Shown: positions 33,137 through 43,760, numbered from the stretch's first letter. The stretch: 64,000 nt of DNA from an uncultured Myxococcales bacterium (GCA_937902985.1 CALFNG010000150.1:1-64000), one strand, 5' to 3'. Numbers and translations are program-made. Notes: generated by a model not told the origin, from the letters alone.

Positions 33137-34318
33137 ATGCGGAATGGTGAATCAACACTCATCCTCCGTCAATCAGGCTTCTCAATGTCGAGCCTCCCTG
33201 GCAGACAGGTTCCGCTTCCACGTGAAATGGCTGCTCCACGTGAAATGGCTGCCGGACAGAAGTTTTCACGAAGGACGGGAGACCTCCGCTTCCGTCGCGG
33301 AGCCGCCGCGTGGTGTGTGCTGCCGACCGCTCTGGTCGTGGGCATTTTCCCTGGACGGGCGCTCGCCGCCGATTTGGAGCGGGCGCCGGCTTCTATCTCG
33401 AACTGTCCTGAGTCCGAGGCGGTGTGGTCAACGGTCGTCAAGCTGGTGCCGGCGGCCGCAACTCAGCTCCTCGCGGCGAGGCCCAAGGTCGACATCGTCG
33501 ATTTCGGAGAGCGCTACCGGATCCGGGTAAGGAGCGATGGTCGAGTGCTCGAACGCGCGTATTCGGATCCGGCGCGGGGCTGCGACAGGCGCGCGAGATT
33601 CGCCGCCGAGTTCATCGTGCTTGCGCTGCTGCCGCCGCAGATGTCGGTGGAGGCGAAGGACGCTGCGGGCCCTGAGCCGAGCGGGTCACCCGGCGAGGCG
33701 GGGAAGACGGCCTCGGGTCCTCAAGCGCAGCGTTCCTCCCCGCCGCCGCCACCGCCGCCGGCCGAAGCCGAACGCCCGAGCAAGAACGGTCAAGCCCTTC
33801 GCGCTCCCGTCGTCCGGATCGAGGCCTCCGGCGTAGGGGAGGCGTCGCCGCCCGTCCTCGGCGCGCCGGGCATTCTGATGTGGGGCGCGGACCTGCGCGT
33901 GCGGATCGGCGCGGGCCGCTTCGGGGGAATGGCCGGCGTCGGGTACCTGCCGAGGGTCGAGTTCGATGCGGGCGACTTCCGCGCCGCCGTCACGCGAGTC
34001 CCGGCCATCGCCGGAGTTTGGACGCGCCTTTTCGACGGTCCGTTTCGACTGGATGCGAGCGCCGCGGTGACCGGCGCGTTCGAACGCTACGAAGGGGTCA
34101 GCCCTCACTCTCCCTCCGTCGCAACGAGGTTGGCGCCGGGCGTCGAAGCCGGGGTCACGGCCTCGACGCGTGCACTCGGCGGGCTTGGCCCGTTCCTGCG
34201 CGCGACCTTCGCCTGGGTGCCGCTGAGCCACGAGGTCATCGCCGTGCCGCAGGGGAACGTGGCGACCACCCCCTCGCTCTGGCTTGGCGCGTCGATCGGA
34301 ATGTCGTTGGAGTTGTGA
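33137..34318 (+). CDS. Envelope protein with C-terminal membrane-barrel-like domain
   Basis: Up to 393 residues. The signal peptide ([22 protein letters not shown]) sits at residues 54-78 of the longest frame, so the true start is probably one of the downstream ATGs (33185, 33227 or 33245). An N-terminal domain of about 90 residues ([55 protein letters not shown]) is followed by a Pro-rich linker. A C-terminal region with alternating strands ends [14 protein letters not shown]. Such proteins follow ECF sigma/anti-sigma pairs in many myxobacteria and may carry the envelope signal. The equivalent gene is missing at copy A. Confidence 0.65.
   Translation: MRNGESTLILRQSGFSMSSLPGRQVPLPREMAAPREMAAGQKFSRRTGDLRFRRGAAAWCVLPTALVVGIFPGRALAADLERAPASISNCPESEAVWSTVVKLVPAAATQLLAARPKVDIVDFGERYRIRVRSDGRVLERAYSDPARGCDRRARFAAEFIVLALLPPQMSVEAKDAAGPEPSGSPGEAGKTASGPQAQRSSPPPPPPPAEAERPSKNGQALRAPVVRIEASGVGEASPPVLGAPGILMWGADLRVRIGAGRFGGMAGVGYLPRVEFDAGDFRAAVTRVPAIAGVWTRLFDGPFRLDASAAVTGAFERYEGVSPHSPSVATRLAPGVEAGVTASTRALGGLGPFLRATFAWVPLSHEVIAVPQGNVATTPSLWLGASIGMSLEL
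33217..33252 (+). repeat. 18-bp tandem duplication over candidate start codons
   Basis: TCCACGTGAAATGGCTGC occurs twice without a gap (33217-33234 and 33235-33252). Each copy carries an in-frame ATG and encodes PREMAA, so the candidate start codon of the envelope-protein gene has been duplicated. Confidence 0.9.
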
Positions 34319-34429
34319 TTCGGGGTCCATAGCGACGCGGCATGCGGCATTGCCCTGCGCCGTGCCTGTATTCTTGGCCCGCGGGCCGCGCGCAAGCGCG
34401 AAAGCAGACCTCATGTGCCCTGTCGGCGC

Positions 34430-34572
34430 CTCGTCCGCGTCGGTCACGTGCGGCGCATCCCCGTCGGCCTCGGAGTAGACAGGGAAGGTGCGGACGCCGA
34501 GGCGCCGGCACGTGCGCATCACGCGGAGCGCGATCTCCCCGCGTTTGGCGACAAGCACCGCGTCGAATGGGC
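34430..34572 (-). pseudogene. Fragment of a biotin carboxylase gene (N-terminus)
   Basis: Minus-strand peptide [18 protein letters not shown], then [20 protein letters not shown] and [10 protein letters not shown]. This is the unmistakable first beta-alpha-beta unit of the biotin carboxylase subunit or domain (acetyl-, propionyl- or methylcrotonyl-CoA carboxylase). About 48 residues remain. No start codon in good context and no ATP-grasp domain follow, so it is dead. It lies 2 bp past the stop of the fibro-slime gene, on the same strand. Confidence 0.8.
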
Positions 34573-34574
34573 GC

Positions 34575-35576
34575 TCATCGCGGCACGTCGGGCGGCACGG
34601 TGCCGCAGCTCGTGAACGACAGGTTCGTGTCGACGCGGAAGTGCGATCCCGTCGGGTGCCGCTCTGCGTTGAAGATGTCGAGGGCGTAGCTGCTGCCCTT
34701 CGTAAGGCCGAGCGAGTCGAGCGACACCGAGCTCGTCGCCGCGGTGTGGATGCCGCCGAGGTCGACCGCCAGCGTGTGATCGATGAAAGCCCACACGTCG
34801 TCGTCGCCGACGAAGGTGAAGGTCTCGCCCCCTTTGTACACGAAGCTCAGGTGAACCTCCGTCGTGAAGCCGAAGTTGTGCGGCTTGCCGTCGTCGCCGG
34901 TCGCGTTGTTCCCCCAGCCGGCGTTGTCGAGCGGGAAGTACCCCTCGCTGTCGAACGTGTAGACGCCGCCGTTGGGAACGAACGCGAGGTACACGAGAAA
35001 CGGGAGATTGACGCCAGGCGCGTAGCGGTACCATTGGTCGAAGCCCGCCCGCGTCGTCAGCATTTGGCCGTAAGGGCACGGCGCGTTCACGGTGGGGCCC
35101 TCGGCGCAGTTGCCGGCGAAGACGGGCTTGAGGTCGCTGCCGAGCGCCCGCTCGACCAGCCCGGTCGTGGGGCCGTACCCGAGGAACGCGTCGAAGTCGG
35201 GGTCGCCCGTGCCGTTGCCATCGGACTTGTCCTTGAAGTCCCGGACCACCGCCGTGACGAGGCTGCAGCCGCCGGTACCGTCGGCGTTCTCGACGACGCC
35301 GGCGTCCGTGCCTCCCGTCATGATGGGGGGTCCGAGCGCGTAGCCGCCGAGCTCGGTCGCGACGAAGTTCGCGGGGAGCGCAACGGACCCGTCGCCCGAG
35401 GTCGGCGCCGGTCCCCCGGAATCGTCGCGGCCGAACTCGACGCTCCCCGCGTCGGGGCTCGAGAATCCTTCCGAAGCGATTGGCGGTGCGGCCTCACCCT
35501 TGCTTGCGCACGCGGCGGCGAGCGCGGCGGCCGCGACGAGCGCCGCGACGGTCGCGTTCGACTTGCAGGGGCCCAT
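34575..35576 (-). CDS. Fibro-slime domain lipoprotein
   Basis: 333 residues. Signal with lipobox LAAAC, a short linker, then a fibro-slime (PA14-like) domain. Its landmarks are [84 protein letters not shown] and [20 protein letters not shown]. The ending [19 protein letters not shown] completes it. This family is found on surface proteins of slime moulds, fibrobacters and myxobacteria and probably binds glycans or acts in adhesion. ATG 35576 gives a proper signal peptide. Confidence 0.87.
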   Translation of the reverse strand: MGPCKSNATVAALVAAAALAAACASKGEAAPPIASEGFSSPDAGSVEFGRDDSGGPAPTSGDGSVALPANFVATELGGYALGPPIMTGGTDAGVVENADGTGGCSLVTAVVRDFKDKSDGNGTGDPDFDAFLGYGPTTGLVERALGSDLKPVFAGNCAEGPTVNAPCPYGQMLTTRAGFDQWYRYAPGVNLPFLVYLAFVPNGGVYTFDSEGYFPLDNAGWGNNATGDDGKPHNFGFTTEVHLSFVYKGGETFTFVGDDDVWAFIDHTLAVDLGGIHTAATSSVSLDSLGLTKGSSYALDIFNAERHPTGSHFRVDTNLSFTSCGTVPPDVPR

Positions 35577-35817
35577 CACGCGGTTCACGATAGCGCGCGC
35601 GCGGCGGCGTTCCAGCCGCGAGTGCGCCACGACGAGCAGAGGCGGCTGCACGACTCCCGTGAGGATCGCGAGGATGCGGGAGCGCCCACGGGCCCGGCCG
35701 CCACGGCCTCACCATCGACGAGGTCGCGCGAGCGCACGAATTCCGGCGCCACATGCGCGCTGCCGCGGGGTTCTGCACGTCGGCTCGTCGGCTCGCCCAC
35801 GTGGGGGGCAAAGAGCG

Positions 35818-38800
35818 CTACGACCGCCGCGTGTACCCCGGAACAAGCATCGCGGCAAAGCGCGCCGGCGCACGGATCCCTTGAGCCTCCATCGCCTCGT
35901 CCGCCCGTCGAACCAGGTCGCCGCCCATATCTCCGCCCAGCAGGGCACCGAGCGCGCGGCGCGCCGCCGCAGCATGCAGGAGCATCTCGGTCTCCTCGCC
36001 CAGCCGGATGGCGACGTGCAGCCACTCGGCTGCCACCTGCTCGTTGCCGCTCACGCCGGCTGCCCCCGCGCGAAGCACCGCCGCGAAGACTGCCGCATAG
36101 GGCATTCCCTCGCGATCGAGCTTTCGCGCCAGGCGACGGGCCTCGGCGAGACGCGCCGACCGGAGCTCGGGGACGGCCTCGACCGAGGCGATCGCGCAGC
36201 GGCCCCGCAGCTCGGCGGTGAAGACGCGGGTGAGCTGGCCCTTGAGGAGGAAGCTTCGTCCGAGGGCGCGAGCGTCCCGCCCGGTGTGCTCGTACGCCCG
36301 CTCGGCGTTGCCGACGTAGAGGTCCGCCTCGGCCTCCGTTCGCATCGCCTGCCAGTGCTGGAGCAGGTATCCACGTTGAGACCAGGAGCCCATCGCCTGG
36401 CGCGCGTTGCGGCGCGCCGCCTCCGGGTCGTCCGCCGCGAGGGACAGCACCCTCGCCGGCGATAGCTGCAGGTTCACGGCCGTATACAGGTCGCCACGCT
36501 GTTCGGCTTCTCGAGACAGCCGTTCGTAGCGTGCGGCAAGCTCGAGGAGCCGTCCTAGATAGGGCAGAGCGTACACGGCGAACAAGTTGGCGTTGGAGTG
36601 CCATCCCCCGCGTTGGGTCGGTAGCTCCGCGTTGGCCCCATCGAGCACCTCTCGCGCCTCCGGCCAGCGCCCGCGCAAGAAGAGGCCGACGCCGCGCGTC
36701 CCGTCGAAGAACGCGCGCATCTCGGCGCTGTCGGTCTGATCGACCAGCCTCCGCGCGAGCGCGCGCAGGGCGCGCTCGCGGGCCCGTTCCGGGCCCCCCG
36801 CGTTGGCGTACTGCGTAGCGACGAGCAGCGCCGCGCGGATCACGTGCAGTCGCTCGCCGGAGCGCAGGGCCATCGCCAAGTATTGCATCTGGATGCAGGC
36901 CCCCATGAGCACGTCGACGACCGCGAAGCCGAGCGCCGCGGCGAACAATGCGTCCAGGCGGAGTCGCTCCAGTCGGGGGAGCTCGTCACCCGGGCGCTCC
37001 TTGAAGCGCAGTCCGACGAAGCCCACCCACGCGCGATACACGAGGAGCCACAAGATCGCGCGGAGCGGCGAGCGAGGCGTCCGCAACCCGGCGCTGGCGA
37101 GCGTCCGACGCAGCACTTCGGCTCCATCGTCGATGCGACCGCACGTCAGGAGCTGCTCCGCCGCGTTGCGTTCGAACTCGGCCCGCTCTAGGGGCGCCGC
37201 GCCCTCGGCGGCTTCGAGGTACACGCCCGCGGCCTCTGCGCCGAAGCCCGCCCACTCGAGCATTTGGCCCAGACGTGCGCGCAGGCGCCGTCGATTAGGC
37301 GGCGCGGCCGGCGAGCCCTCGAGCGCCATGCGCTGAAGGCGCACCGCCTGGTCGAAGGCCAGGTTCGACACGGCTCGCTCGGCCGCGTGCTCCGCGTACT
37401 GCGCGGCGCGCTCGGTCTCCCCCGCGCCGATGAGGTGCACGGCGAGGGCTTCGGGGTCGGAGTCGGGCATGCGCTCCAGCGCCCGCGCGAGCCGCGCGTG
37501 ATGCCGCCGGATCGCCGGAGCGCTTAAGAGGGCGACGATCGTCTTCCCGATCCGATCGTGCGTGGGCTCGACGACCTCGCGCCCATCTCGCAGGCCGGGA
37601 CGAACGAACCGGTGGGCGACGAGCGAGGCGACGACGCCGTCGATTGCGTCGACACCCGCTGCCTCGGCGAGGGTCGCGATCGGGAGCGGTCGGCCTGCGA
37701 CAGCGATCATCTGGACGACGTCGCGCGCCATGTCGGGCAGCTCGGTCAGCCGCGCGCCCACGAGGTCGTCGAGCGTGATGGGGGACCCGGTGGCGTCCGG
37801 CATCCGCCGGGGTAAGCCGCGCGCGAGCTCCTCGAGCAGAAACGGACTCCCTCCCGACTCGTGCGCTACGGCGTCGGCCATTTCTCTCGCGAGCGCGTCC
37901 TCGGACCCCAGGAGCCCCAAGGCAAGCTGCGTGGCCTCGCGCGTCGAGAGCGGTCCGACCGACACGCTCCGCAGCTCGGAGTCGGCCGGCCACCGCCGCC
38001 AGAGCTCGCTCAGGAACGGTGCCGTCTGCTTGTCCTCGTCTTGGTGCACCAGGACGAGCAAGATCCCGGGCGCGTGCGGTGGGCGCACCAGCTCGAGGAG
38101 CAGCGCCACGCTATCCACGTCTCCGCACTCAACGTCGTCGATCGCGACGACCAGCGGTTGTCGCGACGCGAGCGCCGCCAGGAGCGCGCGCAGCGCCTCG
38201 AACGCGCGGCGACGCAGGCGCGCGGGATCGGCCGTGGCCCCTTCACGGAGCCGACCTACCGAGGGCACGCGTCGCAAGACAGGGAACAGGCGGGCGAGCG
38301 CGTCCATGTCCGCGGGAAGTGCGAGGCCGCGGTCGTCGTCCGAGAGGTGCATCAAGTGACGGCTGAGGGCGTCGATCACCGAGTCGACGGCCTTGTAGGG
38401 GACCGTCTCGCGTTCGTAGGCGCGGCCGCGGAGGACGACGGCCTCGGCGCGCTCCGCGAGCCCGTCGAGAAACGCACGCACGAGGGCCGACTTGCCCATG
38501 CCGGCGCGCCCGCTCACGTGCACGGTGATCGATCGCCCGGTTCGCGTCGCCTCGAACGCGTCGCGCAGCGCTTGCGCATGGGCCTCGCGCCCGACGAGCT
38601 GTTCGTCGCGGCCGGCGGGCGCTTCGCGCCGGCCATTCAACCCGGCCAGGATCCGCGGCCCGTTCGGGCGCCTCGTCGGGTCGCGATCCAGGAGCTTGCG
38701 GCACAGCTCGTCCAGGTCCGGAGGGACCCCCGTCGCACGCTCCGAAGGAGGCATGGGATCCACCTTCGTCTTCGCCTCGATGACGTGGCTCGCGCTGCCC

Positions 38801-39567
38801 TCGAAGGGCGGGAGCCCGACGAGGGCCTCGTAGAGCAGGACGCCGACACTGTACCAGTCGGACGCGAGCGTCGGCGTTTCAGATAGAGCCTGCTCGGGGG
38901 CCATGTAGCCCGCCGTTCCCACGAACTGTCCTTGTTCGCGGAGGTTCTCGCCATCGACCGCTGCAAGGTCCGCAGCGACCCCGAAGTCGAGGATGACGAC
39001 GCGACCCTCGGGGGTGACGAGCACGTTGGACGGCTTGATATCTCTGTGAAGCTTGCCCGCCGTGTGCAGCGCCTGCACGCCCACGACGAGCTGGCCCAGC
39101 GCCGATCGCAGCCGGTCGAGATCCACCGCCGGAGCGACAGGACTCGGGTGGCGCAGCACGCTTGACTCCGCCGGCGTGGGCGACGACGAGCGAGAGGCGG
39201 GCGGCTCGTCGTTCGTCGCGCGGGGCGCGGGCCCACGCACGTAGCCCAGGAAGTCCGTACCGTCCACGAACTCCATGGAAAAGAAAACGCACTCCTCGGT
39301 GGCGACGAGCTCGTAGAGCCGCACGAGATTCGGATGGCGCGTGTCCGCGAGCGTCCGAAACTCCTGCTTGAACAGGAAGAGCGCTGTGGGGCTGAAGTAG
39401 AGGAGCTTCTTGAGCGCCACGCGCTGCCGCCGCCGTCGGTCGTACGCCTCGTACACGCGGCCCATCCCGCCGCACGCGACGAGACGGAGGACCTCGTAGC
39501 GCTCGGTTCCGCTCCAATCGAGGAGCTCCGGCCGTCCCTCGGCATCGACGCTCGAGCCCTGCAACAT
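35818..39567 (-). CDS. Giant Ser/Thr kinase - AAA ATPase - TPR regulator, paralogue 1
   Basis: About 1249 residues. N-terminal kinase domain: YEVLRLVACGGMGRVYEAYD, ALKKLLYFSP, LHRDIKPSN at about 172, ILDFGVAADL, GTAGYMAPEQA. An insert of about 50 residues lies before the catalytic loop. From about 340 an ORC/AAA_16-type ATPase follows: LVGREAHAQALRDAF, Walker A GRAGMGKSALV, Walker B-like PLVVAIDDVECGD. Behind it are about 600 residues of helical TPR-type repeats. No DNA-binding domain is seen. These PknK-like proteins are thought to sense ligands through the repeats. ATG 39567 has GGAGG seven bases upstream, and the gene starts 42 bp after paralogue 2, suggesting one transcript. Confidence 0.9.
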   Translation of the reverse strand: MLQGSSVDAEGRPELLDWSGTERYEVLRLVACGGMGRVYEAYDRRRRQRVALKKLLYFSPTALFLFKQEFRTLADTRHPNLVRLYELVATEECVFFSMEFVDGTDFLGYVRGPAPRATNDEPPASRSSSPTPAESSVLRHPSPVAPAVDLDRLRSALGQLVVGVQALHTAGKLHRDIKPSNVLVTPEGRVVILDFGVAADLAAVDGENLREQGQFVGTAGYMAPEQALSETPTLASDWYSVGVLLYEALVGLPPFEGSASHVIEAKTKVDPMPPSERATGVPPDLDELCRKLLDRDPTRRPNGPRILAGLNGRREAPAGRDEQLVGREAHAQALRDAFEATRTGRSITVHVSGRAGMGKSALVRAFLDGLAERAEAVVLRGRAYERETVPYKAVDSVIDALSRHLMHLSDDDRGLALPADMDALARLFPVLRRVPSVGRLREGATADPARLRRRAFEALRALLAALASRQPLVVAIDDVECGDVDSVALLLELVRPPHAPGILLVLVHQDEDKQTAPFLSELWRRWPADSELRSVSVGPLSTREATQLALGLLGSEDALAREMADAVAHESGGSPFLLEELARGLPRRMPDATGSPITLDDLVGARLTELPDMARDVVQMIAVAGRPLPIATLAEAAGVDAIDGVVASLVAHRFVRPGLRDGREVVEPTHDRIGKTIVALLSAPAIRRHHARLARALERMPDSDPEALAVHLIGAGETERAAQYAEHAAERAVSNLAFDQAVRLQRMALEGSPAAPPNRRRLRARLGQMLEWAGFGAEAAGVYLEAAEGAAPLERAEFERNAAEQLLTCGRIDDGAEVLRRTLASAGLRTPRSPLRAILWLLVYRAWVGFVGLRFKERPGDELPRLERLRLDALFAAALGFAVVDVLMGACIQMQYLAMALRSGERLHVIRAALLVATQYANAGGPERARERALRALARRLVDQTDSAEMRAFFDGTRGVGLFLRGRWPEAREVLDGANAELPTQRGGWHSNANLFAVYALPYLGRLLELAARYERLSREAEQRGDLYTAVNLQLSPARVLSLAADDPEAARRNARQAMGSWSQRGYLLQHWQAMRTEAEADLYVGNAERAYEHTGRDARALGRSFLLKGQLTRVFTAELRGRCAIASVEAVPELRSARLAEARRLARKLDREGMPYAAVFAAVLRAGAAGVSGNEQVAAEWLHVAIRLGEETEMLLHAAAARRALGALLGGDMGGDLVRRADEAMEAQGIRAPARFAAMLVPGYTRRS

Positions 39568-39609
39568 CACTGCACCTCCGGTGCGAAGCGCTTACTGTCG
39601 ACCGCCGCG

Positions 39610-42600
39610 CTACCTCTCGCCCCAGCGGCCCGGGACGAGGGTCGCGGCGAATCGCCTCGGCACACGGATGCCCTGCGCCTTCATGGCCTCTTCGGCCCGA
39701 GCCACGAGCTCCGCCCCTTGCTGGTCGCCGAGGAGCGATCCGAGCTGGTAGCGTCCGGCGGTCGCGTAGCCCGCCATGTGCGCGGCGTCTGCGCGGTCGA
39801 TCGCAATTTTCAGCGCCTCGATCGCGCCGGGGCGATCGCCCTCGGCGTTGGCCACACCTGCTTTCAAGATGGCCGCGAAGGGGGCGCTCCAACCCATGCC
39901 TTCGCCCTCGAGCGCCCGCGCGATGCGCCGTGTCTCCGCGAGGCGCGCGGTACGTGCGGCGGGCTCCGCTTCGAGCGACGCGATAGCGCACCGCCCGCGG
40001 AGGAACGCCGTCTGCACGCGCATGTGCTGAACCTTCAAGAGGAGGCTCTTCTTCAGTGCCGGCGTGTCGCGGTCGACTCGCGCGTACGCCTTCGCGCCGT
40101 CGCCCACGTAGAGCTCGATCTCACCCTCGCCGAAGAGTCGGTGCCAGTGCTGGAGGAGGTAACGGTCCTTCGGCCAGAGGGCCATGGCCTCCTCCACGTT
40201 GCGCCGCGCGCCCTCCGGATCGTCCGCGACGAGCCACACGATCGCGAGCGAGCCGTCGCGGAGCTGCACCGACGTGTATCGGTCGCCGCGCTGGTCGGCG
40301 TCCTCGAGGATGGCCGCGTGGCGCTTCGCCAGCTCGCGGTGCTCGCCCAGGAAGTTGAGAGACCAGCAGGCGAAGACATCGACGTCCGTCAGCCAGCCGG
40401 CCCTGTGGTCGTGCACCTGCGTTCTTGCGGCGCCCTCGAACATTTCGAACGCCGTCTTCCAGTCCCCTCGCAGGTAGAGCCTCATGCCCAGGCCGCCGTC
40501 GGCCGCGTCGAGCGCCACGCTCGTCCCTTCTTCTCGGGCGAGCCGCTTCGCTAAGTCTCCGAGCTTGCGCTCCAGTTTTCCTTCCTTGCCGCCCATGGCC
40601 GCGTGCTGCCCCGCCTCCACGAGGGCGGCGCGTAGGAGCTGGAACCGATCGCCGAACCGCAGCGCCAAGAGAAAGCTCCAGGTGGTCATGCACGTGGCGA
40701 CGATCACGTCCGTGAACTTGAACGCGTATGCGGCCCAATAAACCAGGTCGACGCGCGCCCGCTCGAGGCCCGGGATGGCGTCGGTCGGTCGCGGCTTGAA
40801 CCCGAAGCCAGACCGCGACGCCAGCGCGAGTCGCACGCGATGCACGATCAGCCAGAAAACCGCGCTCAGCACCGATCGCGGAGCCGAAAGGCCCAAGGCG
40901 GCGAGCACGCGGTGCAGTACCGCAGCGCCCTCGATCATTCGTCCGCCGGCGAGGAGCTCCATCGAGGCGGCCCGTTCCAGCTCGGCGCGCTCTAAGGGTT
41001 GTGCGCCTTCGGCGGCCTCGAGGTACGCGCGCGCGGCTTCCTCGCCGAGCCCGGCCCATTCGAAGACGATCGCGAGCCGCCTCCGTAGGCGCCGCACCTC
41101 TTCAGGCGAGGCCGGCGTGTTGTCGAGCGCCATCCGCAGCAGGCGCGCGGCGTGGTCGAAGGCCAGCTTGGCGATCGCCTGCTCGGCGGCCTGTTCGGCA
41201 TAGTGAGCGGCGCGCGCTCGATCGCCCGCGGCGAGGAGGTGTCCGGCCACCGCCTCCGCGTCCACTTCCGGCTCGGCCTCGAGCGCAAACGCGAGCTGCG
41301 CATGATTCGCGCGCAATTTGTCCGCCGACAGCTGCGCCACGATCGTCTCGCGGAAGCCGTCGTGACTCGTCTCGACGATCTCGCACCCGTGGCGCATGCC
41401 CGTGCGCAACAGCCGACGGCCCCGCGCCGCGACGATCGCGTTCTCGATTCCGTCCCCGAGCTCGCAAGCCCGGGCGACGACCGAGACTGGAAGGGGCCTG
41501 CCTCCGACGGCCAAGGCTTCGAGCAGCCGTCGAGCGTCCTCCGGGAGGCGCTCGAGACGCTGCGCGACCATCTGGCCGAGGGTGACTGCTTCAAGCGTGA
41601 CGCCCTCGGGCCGGTTCAGGACATTCGCGTTGTGGCGCACCAGCTCTTCGACGAGAAAAGGGCTTCCGCGAGACTCGCGCGCGGCGGTCCGCGCCGTGCG
41701 CTGCGCGAGCGCGTCGGATCGTTCGAGCAGCGCCAGCGCGAGTCGCACCGCGTCCGCGGGCTCGAGCGGGCCCACGCCGATGTCACGCGCTTCGGCGCCC
41801 TCGGGCCAGCGACCGCGGAGCTCCTTGAGAAACGCGCTCGCGTTCGCCTCTTCGTCGCGACTGGTCATCACGAAGAGGATCGGCGGCGCCGCGGGGGGCC
41901 GAACCAGCTCGAGGAGGAGTGCCGCGCTGTCGGCATCGCCCCACTGCACGTCATCGACATAGATGACGAGAGGCTGCCTGCTGGAGAGCGTACCGAGGAG
42001 AGCGCGTAACGCCGAGAAGGCGCGCCGGCGCACGAGGTTCGGATCGGTGACCGCGGTCGCGGCGACGCTGTCGATGCTCGGTACGCGTTTGAGAACGGGG
42101 AACACGCGCGCGAGAGCGCCGATGTCCGCGGGCAGTGCGAGCATATCCCCGCATTCCTCGAGGTGAACGAGGCAGCGGCTGAGCGCGTCAATGACGCTGT
42201 CGACCGCCTTGTACGGGACCGATTCGCGTTCGTAAGCGCGACCGCGAAGGACGAGCGCTTCGCCGCGCTCGATCAGGCCGTCGAGGAAGTGCTGGACGAC
42301 GGCGGATTTGCCCATGCCGGAGGCGCCCGACACGTGCAGGGCGACGGCGTGACCCGAGAGCACGTGCTCGAAGCCGTCGCGCAAGGAGGCAAGTTGCCCT
42401 TCGCGCCCGACCAGCGTCGTGACGCGCCCGGGATCGATGGCAGGCAACGGCGACGCGAGCGGCCGGAGGCTTCGGTTGGCTCCGAGGCGGTTCAAGATCT
42501 CGACCCCGTTGGGCCGCTTCTCAGGGTCGCGATCAAGGAGCGCGCGGCATAGCGAATCGAGCTCGGGCGGAACCCCGTCGACGCACTCGGCAGGCGACGC

Positions 42601-43506
42601 CGCATCGAGCGTCGTCTTCATCGTCAGGACGTCCATCGCCGGTCCGACGAAGGGGGCACGGCCGACCAGCGCCTCGTAGAGAACGACCCCGACGCTGTAC
42701 CAATCGGACGCGGGCGTCAGCGCCTCGGCCATCGCCTGCTCGGGCGACATGTAGCGGACAGTCCCCACGACCTCGTCCGCGTCGCCGAAGTTTGCGTCAC
42801 GCGCGCGCGTGAGCTCGGTCGCCACGCCGAAGTCCAGGATGACGACCCGTCCGTCGTCGGCCACGAGAATGTTCGACGGCTTGATGTCGCGATGCAGCTT
42901 GCCGGCGCGGTGGACGGCCATCACGCCCTCGACGAGCTGGCGAAGCGTGCGACGAAGGCGATCGAAATCGGCCGGCGACGGCCTGGGCAGAGGCATGTGC
43001 CGAGGCGGAGAGGAGCGCGGCGAGTCCGTCGCTCCGACGCTGAGAGCCACCCCACGTGTAGCGATCGTGTTCAGCACACTCGCCTCCGACAGCGGATCGC
43101 GATCCGAGCCTGGCTTCTGGACGTAGGTCAGGAAGTCGGCGCCGTTGACCAGCTCCATGGTGAAGAACACGTCGCCTTCGTCGGCGACGATGAGCTCGTA
43201 GAGCCGCACCAGATTCCGATGATGGACATCGGCCAGCGTCCTGAACTCCTGCTTCAGAGCGAAGAGCGCCTCCGGAGTGAAGTTGAGCAGACTCTTGAGT
43301 GCCACCGCCTGGCGGCGTTCGCGGTCGAAGACCTCGTAGACGACACCCATGCCGCCCTCGCCCATACGGCGGAGAACGTCGAATCGGCGATTGCCCTTCC
43401 ATTCGGGCGTTCCGGCCGTTTGGGCTGGGGAACGCGCTGTCAGCGTTCCGGTGTCGTTCGGTAACGTGGTTACGGAGCGCGTAGCGTCAGCGCGCCGTGT
43501 GCTCAT
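39610..43506 (-). CDS. Giant Ser/Thr kinase - AAA ATPase - TPR regulator, paralogue 2
   Basis: 1298 residues with the same order as paralogue 1. Kinase: FDVLRRMGEGGMGVVYEVFD, ALKSLLNFTPEALFALKQEF, GKLHRDIKPSNILV at about 207, VILDFGVATEL, GTVRYMSPEQA, LDRDPEKRPNGVEIL. ATPase: LVGREGQLASLRDGFEHVL, Walker A GASGMGKSAVV at about 393, LVIYVDDVQWGDADSAALLL. Then long TPR-type repeats, ending GIRVPRRFAATLVPGRWGER. The kinase active-site residues are complete, so it should be catalytic. No membrane segment is seen. The 254-bp gap upstream (43507-43760) is AT-rich near the start (ATATATAT) but holds no convincing promoter or gene. Confidence 0.92.
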   Translation of the reverse strand: MSTRRADATRSVTTLPNDTGTLTARSPAQTAGTPEWKGNRRFDVLRRMGEGGMGVVYEVFDRERRQAVALKSLLNFTPEALFALKQEFRTLADVHHRNLVRLYELIVADEGDVFFTMELVNGADFLTYVQKPGSDRDPLSEASVLNTIATRGVALSVGATDSPRSSPPRHMPLPRPSPADFDRLRRTLRQLVEGVMAVHRAGKLHRDIKPSNILVADDGRVVILDFGVATELTRARDANFGDADEVVGTVRYMSPEQAMAEALTPASDWYSVGVVLYEALVGRAPFVGPAMDVLTMKTTLDAASPAECVDGVPPELDSLCRALLDRDPEKRPNGVEILNRLGANRSLRPLASPLPAIDPGRVTTLVGREGQLASLRDGFEHVLSGHAVALHVSGASGMGKSAVVQHFLDGLIERGEALVLRGRAYERESVPYKAVDSVIDALSRCLVHLEECGDMLALPADIGALARVFPVLKRVPSIDSVAATAVTDPNLVRRRAFSALRALLGTLSSRQPLVIYVDDVQWGDADSAALLLELVRPPAAPPILFVMTSRDEEANASAFLKELRGRWPEGAEARDIGVGPLEPADAVRLALALLERSDALAQRTARTAARESRGSPFLVEELVRHNANVLNRPEGVTLEAVTLGQMVAQRLERLPEDARRLLEALAVGGRPLPVSVVARACELGDGIENAIVAARGRRLLRTGMRHGCEIVETSHDGFRETIVAQLSADKLRANHAQLAFALEAEPEVDAEAVAGHLLAAGDRARAAHYAEQAAEQAIAKLAFDHAARLLRMALDNTPASPEEVRRLRRRLAIVFEWAGLGEEAARAYLEAAEGAQPLERAELERAASMELLAGGRMIEGAAVLHRVLAALGLSAPRSVLSAVFWLIVHRVRLALASRSGFGFKPRPTDAIPGLERARVDLVYWAAYAFKFTDVIVATCMTTWSFLLALRFGDRFQLLRAALVEAGQHAAMGGKEGKLERKLGDLAKRLAREEGTSVALDAADGGLGMRLYLRGDWKTAFEMFEGAARTQVHDHRAGWLTDVDVFACWSLNFLGEHRELAKRHAAILEDADQRGDRYTSVQLRDGSLAIVWLVADDPEGARRNVEEAMALWPKDRYLLQHWHRLFGEGEIELYVGDGAKAYARVDRDTPALKKSLLLKVQHMRVQTAFLRGRCAIASLEAEPAARTARLAETRRIARALEGEGMGWSAPFAAILKAGVANAEGDRPGAIEALKIAIDRADAAHMAGYATAGRYQLGSLLGDQQGAELVARAEEAMKAQGIRVPRRFAATLVPGRWGER

Positions 43507-43760
43507 CGCTACAAATATATATCATCTTCCACGAAAGTCCGGGCGACCCGAGGTTTGCTCGCATTTCCTTCTCCACGGATCGGACGAGTGCGCCGCTGTA
43601 GGGGCGCGCCCACCCTTTCACTTCGAGGTCGCTCCCTGCCTCCGCAGAGCGGGGTCGGCGCACACTGGAAAAGAACGGCCATCAAGTGCGACTCGGCGCG
43701 CACGACACACGCGACCTGCTTCACTTTCAGGCTCACGCCCGCGCGCAGGCGGAGCGCCGT

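Noticed and set aside
43507..43530. AT-rich ATATATAT as promoter of kinase paralogue 2
   Set aside because: No -35 hexamer at correct spacing; the match may be chance in the only AT-rich stretch.
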